From assembly GCA_900755985.1 (NCBI GenBank), contig CAAEIL010000038.1:1-25116 (forward strand): DNA of 25,116 nt, read 5' to 3'. The notes beneath the pieces are model-generated. The model was not told where the DNA came from and did not search any database. It was given only the letters and a program-made list of their open reading frames with translations. Shown piece after piece: positions 1 to 8,045 of the stretch. This DNA comes from Bacteroidales bacterium. Its GTDB lineage: Bacteria; Bacteroidota; Bacteroidia; Bacteroidales; Muribaculaceae. Within the stretch, counting starts at the first letter, position 1; every line of letters begins with the position of its first letter. A program made the translations under genes and the position numbers.

Positions 1-155
1 TTCGCTGCATGTCCGCTGAAAAGCAATGTCGCAAGAGTACTCAATATGACAATAAAAAGGTCACAGATAAAGACGACCCAATGCGGTGTGGTGAATTTGA
101 GCAGATGCTGTATAATGTTTGACGAAGCAAGTCGTGTGATAATTCTTTTTCGCAT
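1..155 (-). CDS. N-terminal fragment of a membrane polysaccharide-biosynthesis protein (CapD/FlaA1-like?)
   Basis: An ATG at 155 on the minus strand opens a frame that runs off the left edge without a stop, giving 51 residues that begin MRKRIITRLASS. A basic N-terminus is followed by a PHWVVFICDLFIVILSTL stretch, which is a first transmembrane helix. The pattern (T)P-x-W-V-V-F-x-x-D-L-x-I-V resembles the start of membrane-anchored nucleoside-sugar dehydratase/epimerases of the CapD/FlaA1 group as I remember them. That family link is inference from about 25 residues; an undecaprenyl-phosphate sugar transferase is an alternative. A well-formed promoter lies upstream at 237-267, which supports this being a real 5' end. 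The catalytic part is outside the window. Confidence 0.55.
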   Translation of the reverse strand, partial: MRKRIITRLASSNIIQHLLKFTTPHWVVFICDLFIVILSTLATLLFSGHAA

Positions 156-236
156 AATATGCTGTTTTGGTCGAATGAAAGCAGTGATAAGACGACCACT
201 TTAGTATGAATAAATTTCTAACAAGTCTATTCGGGA

Positions 237-267
237 CAAAATTAGCGAAAATTTCTCAATCGTCAAA
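237..267 (-). promoter_or_regulatory. Bacteroidetes-type promoter for the left-edge gene
   Basis: On the minus strand a TTTG (267-264) is followed after exactly 19 nt by TAATTTTG (244-237), matching the primary sigma consensus TTTG-N19-TAnnTTTG of Bacteroidetes. The start codon at 155 would leave a leader of about 75 nt. Confidence 0.6.
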
Positions 268-419
268 ATATAATTTGCTTGCTCTCTCTTTGCTTCCTTT
301 TACTCCATTCGCCAGTCTTTCGCCACAGATTCAGCCAATTGATTCGTCAGTAAAACGCAGGCTGCCTTCCTGAACTTAAGTTTTTATATATGGGAGTTAG
401 CTTTGCAGTGCGTTGGCGT

Positions 420-1490
420 TTATTTGCTCTTGCGTGGTACCTTTACGTTGTGTTTGTCGAGAATTCGGGTGGCTGAAGTTATGAATGCCCGGCAGTTCGA
501 TGCCTGAGCGCCGGCTACGCTTGTGATGTCGGTATCCGGGTCGACGGGAATAAGACGGAAGTTAGATGACCGCTTGTCGGGAGGAAGAGTAAAAACAAGC
601 CGGTATTCGGCTGCCCCTACCTTTGCATTGCCGTCATTGTCGCGGGTAAGTGTCGCCTTTATCATCATACCGCCGCGTGTGTCGGTGGTTTTCATGTTGG
701 ATATGAAGTTGCCAAGCGAGTAGACAAGCAATACGTCTCGGCCGGTCTTGGGATTGTGGCGTATTTCGGCAGGTTGTATCACATGAGGATGCCCTCCGAT
801 AATCATATCGGCCCCGGCATCGACAAGAAAGTCGGCAAGTGACTTCTGTGTGGCGTTGGGCAGGAGTTTGTATTCGTCTCCCCAGTGCATGCATACGCAT
901 ACAATCTCAGCGCCGGCATCGCGTGTGGCCTTGATGTCACGGCTGATTTTCGAACGGTCGATGTAGTCAACGACTACGTTCCCTGTGATACGAATACCGT
1001 TTGTTCCATAAGTATAGTTCAGAAAACCAACCTTGAAACCGTTGATGTCTTTTATTTTAGGGATTGCCTTGGCTCTTGCGGCCGCGTTGGTGTACGTGCC
1101 TATGTGTTCGACTTTCAGTGCATCCAGGTTCGCTATTGTCTGCACCAGTCCATTGTCACGACGGTCAAGGGTATGATTGTTTGCTGTCAAAAAGAGGTCA
1201 AATCCCGTTCCGGCAAGTTCGCTTACGTACTCCTTGGGGGCATTGAAGCATGGATAGCCTGAGTAATTGGAGTTGGCTATCGGAACTTCAAGGTTGACTA
1301 CCGCATAATCAGCCTCCGAAATATAGTCTTTTACAGCATCGAAATATCCGCTGTATGAATATGTTTTGTCACTCTGTTTGGCGGCGTCGAGCTGTCCCTG
1401 ATGCTGCATGGCATCGCCAGCGAATACCAAGGTGGCACTCTCCGAAGGAAAAAGAGTAGTGACCAGTGAGAAAAGTAGGGGTATTACCAT
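420..1490 (-). CDS. CapA-family (PGA_cap) metallophosphatase-like protein
   Basis: 356 residues. A hydrophobic N-terminus ending ...FPSESA looks like a short signal peptide, though without a basic n-region; an in-frame stop lies only a few codons upstream, so no longer ATG start exists. Residues that mark the CapA/poly-gamma-glutamate synthesis family (calcineurin-like fold) are all visible: GDAMQH near residue 25, VVNLEVP, TANNHTLDR, CMHWGDEY, IIGGHPHVIQ and VYSLGNF. The family includes CapA of Bacillus polyglutamate capsule synthesis. In Bacteroidales such proteins are common without other cap genes and their substrate is unknown, so a polyglutamate role is not implied. It lies 191 bp downstream of folD on the same strand, with no convincing own promoter; the gap has only an imperfect TATCTTG box. 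About 265 bp separate it from the next gene. Confidence 0.85.
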   Translation of the reverse strand: MVIPLLFSLVTTLFPSESATLVFAGDAMQHQGQLDAAKQSDKTYSYSGYFDAVKDYISEADYAVVNLEVPIANSNYSGYPCFNAPKEYVSELAGTGFDLFLTANNHTLDRRDNGLVQTIANLDALKVEHIGTYTNAAARAKAIPKIKDINGFKVGFLNYTYGTNGIRITGNVVVDYIDRSKISRDIKATRDAGAEIVCVCMHWGDEYKLLPNATQKSLADFLVDAGADMIIGGHPHVIQPAEIRHNPKTGRDVLLVYSLGNFISNMKTTDTRGGMMIKATLTRDNDGNAKVGAAEYRLVFTLPPDKRSSNFRLIPVDPDTDITSVAGAQASNCRAFITSATRILDKHNVKVPRKSK

Positions 1491-1681
1491 CTTAAGCAGT
1501 TATATGGGTTTGGGCTTCAAAGGCAAGATAATTTTCGGATTTTTTTAACAGCAAGGTTAAGAATCTGCCTGTCGCAAGTGTCTGAATCTCTCTGCCGGAA
1601 GTCCTCGGGTGGGTGTTATTGCCATCTATTAATACAATCTCTATGCTGTGCTGCTCAGGAGCATAAGCATAGTGATGACTG

Positions 1682-2572
1682 TCAATTATTTGCTGGATAA
1701 ACGGCACCCGTAGCGGCAAGAAGTGTATTTTTCATCAAACGGGTGATGGTCATGGGGCCGACACCTCCGGGCACGGGGGTGATGAACGAGCATTTGGGGG
1801 CGACATTATCGAAGTCGACATCGCCGCAAAGGCGGAACCCGCTTTTGCGAGAGGCATCGGGCACACGTGTGGTGCCTACGTCAATGATTGTTGCACCTTC
1901 CTTGACCATGTCGGCGGTGAGGAAGTGCGGCTTACCCAAAGCGCAGACAATGATGTCGGCGCGGCGAGTCATATCGGCGATATCGCGCGAGGCCGAATGA
2001 CAGACGGTGACAGTGGCATTGCCACGTGGGGCTTTCTGCATGAGCATGTTAGCTAAAGGTTTGCCTACGATGTTTGATCGACCGATGATGACGACATTGC
2101 TGCCTTTGGTCTCGATGTCGTATCGGTCGAGCAGGTCGATGATTCCTGCAGGCGTAGCCGAGAGGAACGCCGGAAGTCCGACACTCATGCGACCTATGTT
2201 GACAGGGTGGAAGCCATCGACATCTTTGCGTGGGTCTATGGTTTCGATTACGGCGTGTTCGTCGATATGGCGCGGAAGAGGCAACTGAACGATGAATCCG
2301 TCGACTTCGGGGTCGGCGTTGAGCTTGCGCACGGAATTCAGGAGTTCGTCCTGTGAGACATTGTCTTCGAAGCGTATCAGTGTTGAGCGGAAACCACATT
2401 CGGCACAAGCACGTATTTTGGATGCCACATAGGTTTCCGACCCGCCATCATGTCCTACAAGAATGGCTGCGAGATGGGGGGCGCGGTGGCCGTTTTCGAC
2501 AAGTTGTTTTACGGTCTGTGCAATTTGCGTGCGGATTTCGGCTGCTGTCTGTTTTCCGTCGATGAGTGTCAT
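1682..2572 (-). CDS. folD: Bifunctional methylenetetrahydrofolate dehydrogenase / methenyltetrahydrofolate cyclohydrolase FolD
   Basis: 296 residues, the usual length for FolD. It oxidises 5,10-methylene-THF to methenyl-THF with NADP and hydrolyses that to 10-formyl-THF in the cytoplasm, feeding purine and formyl-Met-tRNA synthesis. Visible signatures: the catalytic Tyr48-x-x-x-Lys52 (YVASK), DGFIVQLPLP at 91-100, PRKDVDGFHPVNIGR at 114-128, the dinucleotide-binding GRSNIVGKP at 164-172, and the C-terminal family signature TPVPGGVGPMTI at 265-276. All key residues are present. It is downstream of ffh but separated from it by a strong terminator, so it should have its own promoter; I do not see a clear TAnnTTTG in the 185-nt gap. 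Confidence 0.97.
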   Translation of the reverse strand: MTLIDGKQTAAEIRTQIAQTVKQLVENGHRAPHLAAILVGHDGGSETYVASKIRACAECGFRSTLIRFEDNVSQDELLNSVRKLNADPEVDGFIVQLPLPRHIDEHAVIETIDPRKDVDGFHPVNIGRMSVGLPAFLSATPAGIIDLLDRYDIETKGSNVVIIGRSNIVGKPLANMLMQKAPRGNATVTVCHSASRDIADMTRRADIIVCALGKPHFLTADMVKEGATIIDVGTTRVPDASRKSGFRLCGDVDFDNVAPKCSFITPVPGGVGPMTITRLMKNTLLAATGAVYPANN

Positions 2573-2710
2573 TGAATGTTGTATGTTAAGTGTTAATAGT
2601 CTTAGTTATTGGCAATTATTCCGGAACGTTGGCATGTCGAGACTGAGAATGAGAAAAGTAAAATGGAAGAGATAGCGATAGATAATCAGCCTGACTATCG
2701 GTGAAAAAGT

Positions 2711-2746
2711 TAAAAAAACGAGCGCCCGGAGTTGGCGGGCGCTCGC
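2711..2746 (-). terminator. Rho-independent terminator after ffh
   Basis: Just beyond the ffh stop, the arms CGAGCGCCCG (2719-2728) and CGGGCGCTCG (2736-2745) form a perfect GC-rich 10-bp stem with a 7-nt loop. On the minus strand it is followed by a run of seven T. This ends the panC-panD-ffh transcript. Confidence 0.9.
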
Positions 2747-2757
2747 TATATCTGTGG

Positions 2758-4119
2758 TCAGCGTCTTGGCATGCCTTTGGTCATCTGTCGGGCCTGACGT
2801 AGCTGAGACATCATTTTGGCCGGATTGCGCATGCCTGAAGATGCGGCTTTCATCATCTTGCGCATATCCTCGAATTGTTTCATAAGACGGTTGACTTCCT
2901 GTATCGAAGTTCCCGACCCGGCGGCAATGCGGCGCCGACGCGACGGATTTATAATGTCAGGATTCTCCCGCTCTTTAGGGGTCATAGAGTCGATGATTGC
3001 TTCGACGCTCTTGAAGGCGTTGTTGTCAATGTCCACGTCTTTGATGGCTTTGCCGACTCCGGGTATCATCGAGGCAAGTTCCTTGATGTTGCCCATCTTC
3101 TTAATTTGATTAATCTGTTTTTTGAAGTCGTTGAAGTCGAAGCGGTTTTTACGTAGCTTTTCTTCGAGTTCGCGAGCCTGCTTTTCGTCAAACTGCTGTT
3201 GGGCACGTTCGACGAGCGAAACGATGTCACCCATGCCGAGTATGCGGTCGGCCATACGTTCGGGGTAGAAGATGTCAATACCTTCGAGGGTTTCACTGGT
3301 GCCGACAAATTTTATAGGCTTGGTGACAACGGTGCGTATGGAAAGAGCGGCGCCGCCTCGGGTATCACCGTCAAGTTTGGTGAGGACAACACCATCAAAG
3401 TCAAGGCGTTCGTTGAAGGCTTTAGCCGTATTGACGGCGTCCTGACCGGTCATCGAGTCGACGACAAACAGAATTTCGGTGGGATTGACAGCCTTTTTAA
3501 TAGCTTCGATTTCGTTCATCATCTGCTCGTCGACAGCCAGTCGGCCGGCAGTATCGATGATGACAAGGTCGTTGTGGTTTTCGCGTGCGAAGTTGATAGC
3601 CTGGCGTGCGATGCTGACGGGGTCTTTTGAATCGGGAACCGTGAATACGGGTACTTCGATTTTTTCAGCAAGGACTTTAAGTTGGTCAATTGCGGCGGGA
3701 CGATAGACGTCGCAGGCAACCAACAGCGGGCGTTTGGCTTTTTCGCTTTTAAGTTTCTTGGCGAGTTTTGCCGAGAAAGTTGTTTTGCCCGAACCCTGAA
3801 GGCCGGACATAAGTATGATTGCCGGGCGTCCGTCGATATTAAGCGGTGCGGCTTCGCCGCCCATAAGTTCGGCCATTTCGTCACGGACAATCTTGACCAT
3901 GAGTTCGGAAGGCTTTACGGCGGTGAGGACGTTCTGTCCGAGGGCTTTCTGCTTGACAGTGTCGACAAACGATTTGGCAACTTTATAGTTGACGTCGGCC
4001 TCAATTAGAGCCTTTCGGACATCCTTGAGTGTTTCGGCAACATTGATTTCGGTGATACGGCCCTGACCTTTCAGAATTTTGAAAGAACGTTCAAGCCTGT
4101 CGCTGAGTTTTTCGAACAT
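2758..4119 (-). CDS. ffh: Signal recognition particle protein Ffh (SRP54)
   Basis: 453 residues. Ffh is the GTPase that, with 4.5S RNA, binds hydrophobic signal sequences on ribosomes and delivers them to FtsY at the membrane. Domains in order: N domain about 1-95; G domain with P-loop GLQGSGKT (106-113), DTAGR (189-193) and TKLDGD (247-252), followed by RGG; then the M domain from about 295, rich in Met and basic residues, containing the RNA-binding GSGTSIQEV stretch and a Met-rich C-terminus (MRKMMKAA, KMMSQLRQ, KGMPRR). The start is preceded by 32 nt after the panD stop, so it is most likely co-transcribed with panC and panD. The terminator at 2711-2746 follows directly. Confidence 0.98.
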   Translation of the reverse strand: MFEKLSDRLERSFKILKGQGRITEINVAETLKDVRKALIEADVNYKVAKSFVDTVKQKALGQNVLTAVKPSELMVKIVRDEMAELMGGEAAPLNIDGRPAIILMSGLQGSGKTTFSAKLAKKLKSEKAKRPLLVACDVYRPAAIDQLKVLAEKIEVPVFTVPDSKDPVSIARQAINFARENHNDLVIIDTAGRLAVDEQMMNEIEAIKKAVNPTEILFVVDSMTGQDAVNTAKAFNERLDFDGVVLTKLDGDTRGGAALSIRTVVTKPIKFVGTSETLEGIDIFYPERMADRILGMGDIVSLVERAQQQFDEKQARELEEKLRKNRFDFNDFKKQINQIKKMGNIKELASMIPGVGKAIKDVDIDNNAFKSVEAIIDSMTPKERENPDIINPSRRRRIAAGSGTSIQEVNRLMKQFEDMRKMMKAASSGMRNPAKMMSQLRQARQMTKGMPRR

Positions 4120-4151
4120 TATATTATATAGATTATTGAGTTTTAGCTAAT

Positions 4152-4505
4152 TCAGTCGCCAAGACGGTTGGTGGCGGTGTCGGGGAAAATAACCTGCGGT
4201 TTGAATATGCGGGCTTCGTCGGGAGTCATCGATGCGTATGCCATGATAATGACAATGTCGCCGGGCTGGACACGTCTTGCGGCAGCGCCGTTAAGACATA
4301 TCACGCCTGAGCCTGCCGGCCCTGGAATAGCGTAAGTTTCGAGGCGCTCGCCGTTGTTGTTATCAACAATATATACGTGTTCGTTGGGGAGGATTCCGGC
4401 TGCATCCATAAGCGCAGAGTCTATTGTTATCGAGCCTATGTAGTCGAGATTGGCTTCGGTGACGGTGACGCGATGTATTTTGCTTTTTAGAACTTCGACG
4501 TTCAT
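4152..4505 (-). CDS. panD: Aspartate 1-decarboxylase (pyruvoyl type)
   Basis: 117 residues. It makes beta-alanine from L-aspartate for pantothenate. The proenzyme self-cleaves between Gly24 and Ser25 (YIGSI here), turning Ser25 into the pyruvoyl cofactor. Lys9, Gly24-Ser25, Thr57 and Tyr58 all stand at the positions known from the E. coli enzyme. The C-terminal SMTPDEARIFKPQVIF stretch is typical. It sits 39 nt after panC, whose product uses beta-alanine, and 32 nt before ffh. Confidence 0.97.
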   Translation of the reverse strand: MNVEVLKSKIHRVTVTEANLDYIGSITIDSALMDAAGILPNEHVYIVDNNNGERLETYAIPGPAGSGVICLNGAAARRVQPGDIVIIMAYASMTPDEARIFKPQVIFPDTATNRLGD

Positions 4506-4544
4506 GATTTGATTTTTGATTAGTAAAAAGGTCCTTGAGAAAAA

Positions 4545-5399
4545 TCAATCGTGGGCCGGGTATGTAATATTGTCGATAAGACGGACATCGCCGCAATAAA
4601 CGGTTATGCATCCGGCGGCCGGGCTGTCTTTGCGCCAGTCGTCAACGGGTTGCATTGTCAGCGGGTCGACAATCGAGTAATATTCTACGTCAAGACAATC
4701 GAATGTATTAAGTCTGTCGGTGACATATTTAATGGTTTCGGCCACGGTATGTCCCATGGCATAGTCGAGACTGTCGGCAAGCGCCCGGTGTATCTCGGGG
4801 GCAACCGTACGGTTTTCAGCCGTCAGACGGACATTGCGGGACGAGAGTGCCAGACCGTCGGCCTCGCGGACAATGGGACAAGCCACTATGTCGAGGTCGT
4901 CGAATCCGCATATAGACGCCATGCGGCGTATGACGGCAATCTGTTGGTAGTCTTTCTCGCCAAAATATGCGCGTGTAGGCTGTGTCCATTCAAATAGTCT
5001 GCTGACAATCTGGGCAACACCGTTGAAGTGTCCGGGACGCATGGCGCCTTCCATGACTGTGGCGACTTCGCCAAGGTCAAAAACACGCTCGTCGGGCTCG
5101 GGATAAATTTCGGCGGCAGTAGGGATGAATGTAAAGTCTACACCGGCATTTTCAAGGAGACGGCAGTCGGCCTCTTCGGTGCGGGGATATGTCTTTAAGT
5201 CTTCGGGGTTGTTAAACTGGGTGGGATTGACAAATACGCTGACAAAAACAACGTCGTTTTCGCGGCGCGCTCTGTTTATCAGCGAAAGATGGCCTGCGTG
5301 AAGAGCACCCATCGTGGGTACAAGACCTATGCTTTTGCCCTCTTTGCGGGCAAGTTGGGCCATGGTCTTTAATTCATTGACAGTACGTACAATTTTCAT
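4545..5399 (-). CDS. panC: Pantothenate synthetase (pantoate-beta-alanine ligase)
   Basis: 284 residues from the chosen start. It joins pantoate and beta-alanine with ATP through a pantoyl-adenylate. Signatures: PTMGALHAGHLSLI with the HAGH motif at 34-37, VSVFVNPTQFNN, FGEKDYQQ, and ALSSRN, all typical of the nucleotidyltransferase fold of PanC. The reading frame stays open to 5459, but that would add 20 residues unlike the family and would start upstream of the promoter at 5430-5460; the ATG at 5399 (MKIVRTV) gives the normal length and lies about 25 nt from the expected transcription start. First gene of a panC-panD-ffh unit. panB is not in the window. Confidence 0.96.
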   Translation of the reverse strand: MKIVRTVNELKTMAQLARKEGKSIGLVPTMGALHAGHLSLINRARRENDVVFVSVFVNPTQFNNPEDLKTYPRTEEADCRLLENAGVDFTFIPTAAEIYPEPDERVFDLGEVATVMEGAMRPGHFNGVAQIVSRLFEWTQPTRAYFGEKDYQQIAVIRRMASICGFDDLDIVACPIVREADGLALSSRNVRLTAENRTVAPEIHRALADSLDYAMGHTVAETIKYVTDRLNTFDCLDVEYYSIVDPLTMQPVDDWRKDSPAAGCITVYCGDVRLIDNITYPAHD

Positions 5400-5429
5400 T
5401 TTCAAATGAATCCTTGTTGTTACAGCCTG

Positions 5430-5460
5430 CAAAATTACAAATTTTCGTGGATATGGCAAA
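5430..5460 (-). promoter_or_regulatory. Promoter of the panC-panD-ffh operon
   Basis: Minus strand TTTG at 5460-5457, a 19-nt spacer, then TAATTTTG at 5437-5430: an exact match to the Bacteroidetes primary sigma consensus. Its position inside the longest open frame argues for the internal panC start at 5399. Confidence 0.75.
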
Positions 5461-5751
5461 TTTTATCTGAACAAGCTAAAACAAGCGACCAAGCGAAGTG
5501 ACACAAGCGACCAAGTATTGCTAAGGAACTACTCACAATTTGTTATGGTGGTTAAGAAAGGATAGATATGGCTTCGGGGCGTTTGTTTCATATAGAGTCG
5601 GTTATATAGATTGAGGTATATTATCTCCGGTGGAATGAACTATAAGCGGCTATTTCGTGCAGGAATGAATAATTTTTCTGAAACTTGTGCAGCTTTTTGC
5701 TAACTTCGACGTCTAATTATCGAACAACAAAAAATAAGACGTTTCAACATA
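5461..5751. other. Gene-free divergent intergenic region between panC and the sigma gene
   Basis: Together with the panC leader this is about 350 nt without a gene. It holds the panC promoter, the 13-bp direct repeats, and for the plus-strand sigma gene only a weak box TAACTTCG at 5701-5708 (one mismatch to TAnnTTTG). GTCTAA at 5711-5716 resembles an ECF -10 element, but no AAC-type -35 sits at normal spacing. Nothing else stands out between 5520 and 5640. Confidence 0.5.
5481..5515. repeat. Two copies of a 13-bp direct repeat upstream of panC
   Basis: ACAAGCGACCAAG occurs at 5481-5493 and again at 5503-5515, a 22-bp period or about two helical turns. A shorter echo (ACAAGC) begins at 5471. 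The copies lie about 20-55 bp upstream of the panC -33 box, where a regulator could bind; there is no direct evidence for one. Confidence 0.6.
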
Positions 5752-6252
5752 ATGAAAAAATCAGACAACAACATTGAGTCAGGATTCCAACGGCTTGTCA
5801 TGGAGCAGAAATCTACGATTTATTCGGTGTGTTATATGTTTGCCGAATCAAAGACTGTCGCCGATGATCTGTTTCAGGAAACCTTGATTAATCTTTGGCA
5901 GGGATACGAGAAGTTCAGGGGCGAAAGCAATCCCCGTACTTGGGTGTATCGCGTTAGCCTTAACACCTGTCTGTCGTATAAACGTAAAAAACAGGTGAAA
6001 ACAGTTCCGCTGGACATCTCGCCTGATATCCTCAGCGAAAGTACTTCCGTCGGAAGACAGAATGTACTGTTACACGAGCGAATCACCAGACTCGAACCTT
6101 TCGACCGCGCCATCATCCTGCTTTGGCTTGAAGACCTCCCTTACGAAGATATCGCAGCAATTGCAGGTATCTCGGTCAGTGCTCTAAGCACAAGACTTGT
6201 AAGAATTCGCAAGAAGCTAATCTCTCTTAATCAAGAAGCAAAACTTTCTTAA
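5752..6252 (+). CDS. ECF-type RNA polymerase sigma factor
   Basis: 166 residues. The sigma region 2 part spans about 12-80, with DDLFQETLINLWQGYEKFRG and RTWVYRVSLNTCLSYKRKK. The sigma-4 helix-turn-helix spans about 108-158, with LEPFDRAIILLWLEDLPYEDIAAIAGIS and LSTRLVRIRKKL. There is no sigma-1 or sigma-3 region, as expected for the extracytoplasmic-function class. The next gene begins within about 8 nt and encodes a membrane protein, the usual arrangement for a sigma factor and its membrane-bound anti-sigma. No SusC/SusD or FecR genes are adjacent, so this is not a classical polysaccharide-utilisation sigma locus. The regulon cannot be told from the window. Confidence 0.93.
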   Translation: MKKSDNNIESGFQRLVMEQKSTIYSVCYMFAESKTVADDLFQETLINLWQGYEKFRGESNPRTWVYRVSLNTCLSYKRKKQVKTVPLDISPDILSESTSVGRQNVLLHERITRLEPFDRAIILLWLEDLPYEDIAAIAGISVSALSTRLVRIRKKLISLNQEAKLS

Positions 6253-6260
6253 TATTGAAA

Positions 6261-6890
6261 ATGCAAAATAATAACACTATGGACGAAATTACCGAACTCC
6301 GCCAGCAAATGGCCGAAATGAAAAGGAGTCTTGACAAATATAATATAGTCAACCAGAATCTTATTAAAACCGTAATGAAGAAGCGCACTCAAGGCCTTAA
6401 CTGGATAGTAAACGCCGAGTTTATCTTGTTGCCATTTATAAGTCTGTTCTACCTCGGCCTTTGTGCCGCCTTGGATATGTCGATGTGGTTTGCTATTACG
6501 TGCTCAGTCGCCTGTTTGGTAAGTGCTCTGGTCGACATAAAGACAATGAAAGTTTCTAAGAATTTGATTAATAGGCTAACACTCAAAGAGCTGCGTATAT
6601 ATCTATTAAAACAGAAACGTTCTCGTAAACTTCAACTGGCTATTGAGATGCCTTTGATGATTGTGTGGCTGATATGGTTTTTAATTGCATTCTTCGACAA
6701 TAAAAAGATGTTTGGCGATTTGGTCGACTCGGAAATTTTTATGTGGATTAAAATAGGCATTATTGCGGTGACGTTTATAATCACTTTAGTCGTCATTATG
6801 GTTTTATTCTCAAAAAGTCAGAAGATTAACGACGCTATAATCAACGATATTGATACAATTCAAGATACATCCGAATCGGTTGACGAATAA
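6261..6890 (+). CDS. Four-helix membrane protein, candidate anti-sigma factor
   Basis: 209 residues from the ATG at 6261; a TTG at 6255 would add two. Residues about 8-40 form a charged, probably coiled-coil cytoplasmic segment (MDEITELRQQMAEMKRSLDK). Four hydrophobic segments follow, in two pairs: one pair around residues 50-95 and a second around 128-185, separated by a basic loop (LLKQKRSRKLQ). The C-terminus is acidic. No catalytic motif and no zinc-binding anti-sigma HxxxCxxC motif is visible. The tight coupling to the ECF sigma gene suggests that it holds the sigma factor at the membrane; that role is inference. I recall similar sigma/membrane-protein pairs in Bacteroides relatives, but cannot name a family. 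Confidence 0.8.
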   Translation: MQNNNTMDEITELRQQMAEMKRSLDKYNIVNQNLIKTVMKKRTQGLNWIVNAEFILLPFISLFYLGLCAALDMSMWFAITCSVACLVSALVDIKTMKVSKNLINRLTLKELRIYLLKQKRSRKLQLAIEMPLMIVWLIWFLIAFFDNKKMFGDLVDSEIFMWIKIGIIAVTFIITLVVIMVLFSKSQKINDAIINDIDTIQDTSESVDE

Positions 6891-6917
6891 TACATTCGCC
6901 TAAAAGTAAAACACAAG

Positions 6918-6946
6918 CAGCGGTCGGTATAATCTGTCGGCCGCTG
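6918..6946 (+). terminator. Hairpin after the sigma/membrane-protein pair
   Basis: CAGCGGTCGG and TCGGCCGCTG pair over 10 bp (two G-T wobbles) around a 9-nt loop, 25 nt after the stop. There is no clean T run behind it, so it is a weak terminator or a transcript-end-stabilising hairpin. Confidence 0.45.
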
Positions 6947-7025
6947 TTCGCGGCTATATATTAGGTGCCGGAATAATATATGGTATTGCATGGGTAACAA
7001 TAAGTTGCATTTTGTACATAAATTC

Positions 7026-7057
7026 TTTCTATATATTAACGAGAATATATATCTTTG
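7026..7057 (+). promoter_or_regulatory. Promoter of the cation efflux gene
   Basis: TATCTTTG at 7050-7057 matches TAnnTTTG exactly. The -33 box is weak (TTTC at 7026-7029, 20-nt spacer). The ATG at 7075 is 17 nt downstream, which favours that start over the longer open frame from 7012 that begins upstream of the promoter. Confidence 0.6.
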
Positions 7058-7074
7058 CGAGCAAAAGTTGTATC

Positions 7075-8022
7075 ATGACAAAATGCAAGAACACTAAAGA
7101 CTTAATATCAAGTCCGGAGGATGCCGTACACATGGCGCGCCATGTCACGTGGATAGGCTTCTGGATTAATGCTGCGCTTGGCATAACGAAGGTTTTAGGC
7201 GGTATTTTCGGTCGCAGTTCTGCTCTTATTGCCGATGGTGTCCATTCTTTTTCCGATTTTGTCAGCGATGTTCTTATCATTGTCATGGTTGGCATTTCCC
7301 ACAAAAGACCGGACGAGAATCACCCGTTTGGACACGGGCGGTACGAAGCTTTAGCGACCCTTATGCTCGCTGTACTTCTGCTGGTTGTCGGCGGAGGTAT
7401 AATGTATGACGGTGTCGCCAAAATAGTAGATGTGGCAAATGGCGAAACTCTTCCGCGTCCTTCAGGTATCGCACTTGTAATACTGGTGCTGTCCATTGTT
7501 TCGAAAGAATGGCTCTACCACTATACCCGTCGGGTCGGCATGCAAATACACAGCGACGCCGTTGTCGCCAATGCGTGGCATCATCGCAGCGATGCCTTCT
7601 CGTCTGTCGCAACACTTGCCGGTATCGCCGGCGCTATGTTCTTTGGCGAGAAATGGCACATTCTCGACCCTGTAGCAGCCATTGTCGTTGCAATATTTAT
7701 AATATTTGTTGCACTTCGCTTGGCCAAACCTGCGCTCGGCGAAATGCTCGGTGCTTCACTATCCCATGACCAGACGACTATTCTCGGCAATGTCCTTGAC
7801 CACACACCTGGGGTCATGGCATGGCATCACTTGCGTACTTTCAAAAGTGGTGACGAAGCTTTTGTCGAGGTGCATATAAAGGTAGACCCGGCTATAAATG
7901 TCCGCCAGGCTCATATTATAGCCACAAATGCCGAGGAGAAACTTGCCGGCTCGCTCGATGGACTCAATACCCATGTCACCACACACATCGAACCTTACGA
8001 ACCTCAGACAAGTACCGAATAG
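7075..8022 (+). CDS. Cation diffusion facilitator family transporter
   Basis: 315 residues from the ATG at 7075. Members export divalent metals such as Zn2+, Fe2+, Mn2+ or Cd2+ across the inner membrane using the proton gradient. Visible are about six transmembrane segments, the metal-site motif DGVHSFSD (54-61) in TM2, the family motif HPFGHGRYE between TM2 and TM3, and NAWHHRSDAFSS in TM5, which carries the second HxxxD-type metal-site half. The C-terminal cytoplasmic dimerisation domain (about 220-310) has the usual HLRTFKSGDEAFVEVHIKVD stretch and a final HIEP. Ion specificity cannot be read with confidence. The longer frame from 7012 is rejected because it starts upstream of the promoter. 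It stands alone, with an inverted repeat after it. Confidence 0.93.
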   Translation: MTKCKNTKDLISSPEDAVHMARHVTWIGFWINAALGITKVLGGIFGRSSALIADGVHSFSDFVSDVLIIVMVGISHKRPDENHPFGHGRYEALATLMLAVLLLVVGGGIMYDGVAKIVDVANGETLPRPSGIALVILVLSIVSKEWLYHYTRRVGMQIHSDAVVANAWHHRSDAFSSVATLAGIAGAMFFGEKWHILDPVAAIVVAIFIIFVALRLAKPALGEMLGASLSHDQTTILGNVLDHTPGVMAWHHLRTFKSGDEAFVEVHIKVDPAINVRQAHIIATNAEEKLAGSLDGLNTHVTTHIEPYEPQTSTE

Positions 8023-8045
8023 GCTCATGAATTTTTGTCCCCGTG

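Noticed and set aside
1492..1719. 75-codon open frame between capA and folD on the minus strand
   Set aside because: It starts inside the 3' end of folD in another frame, has no family-like pattern and no promoter; it fills an ordinary intergenic gap by chance.
5400..5459. N-terminal 20-residue extension of PanC
   Set aside because: It would begin at the promoter's -33 box; the family start and length fit the ATG at 5399.
5680..5716. Autoregulated ECF promoter (AAC ... GTCTAA) before the sigma gene
   Set aside because: The distance between the AAC and GTCTAA elements is about 8-9 nt longer than in known ECF promoters, so I do not call it.
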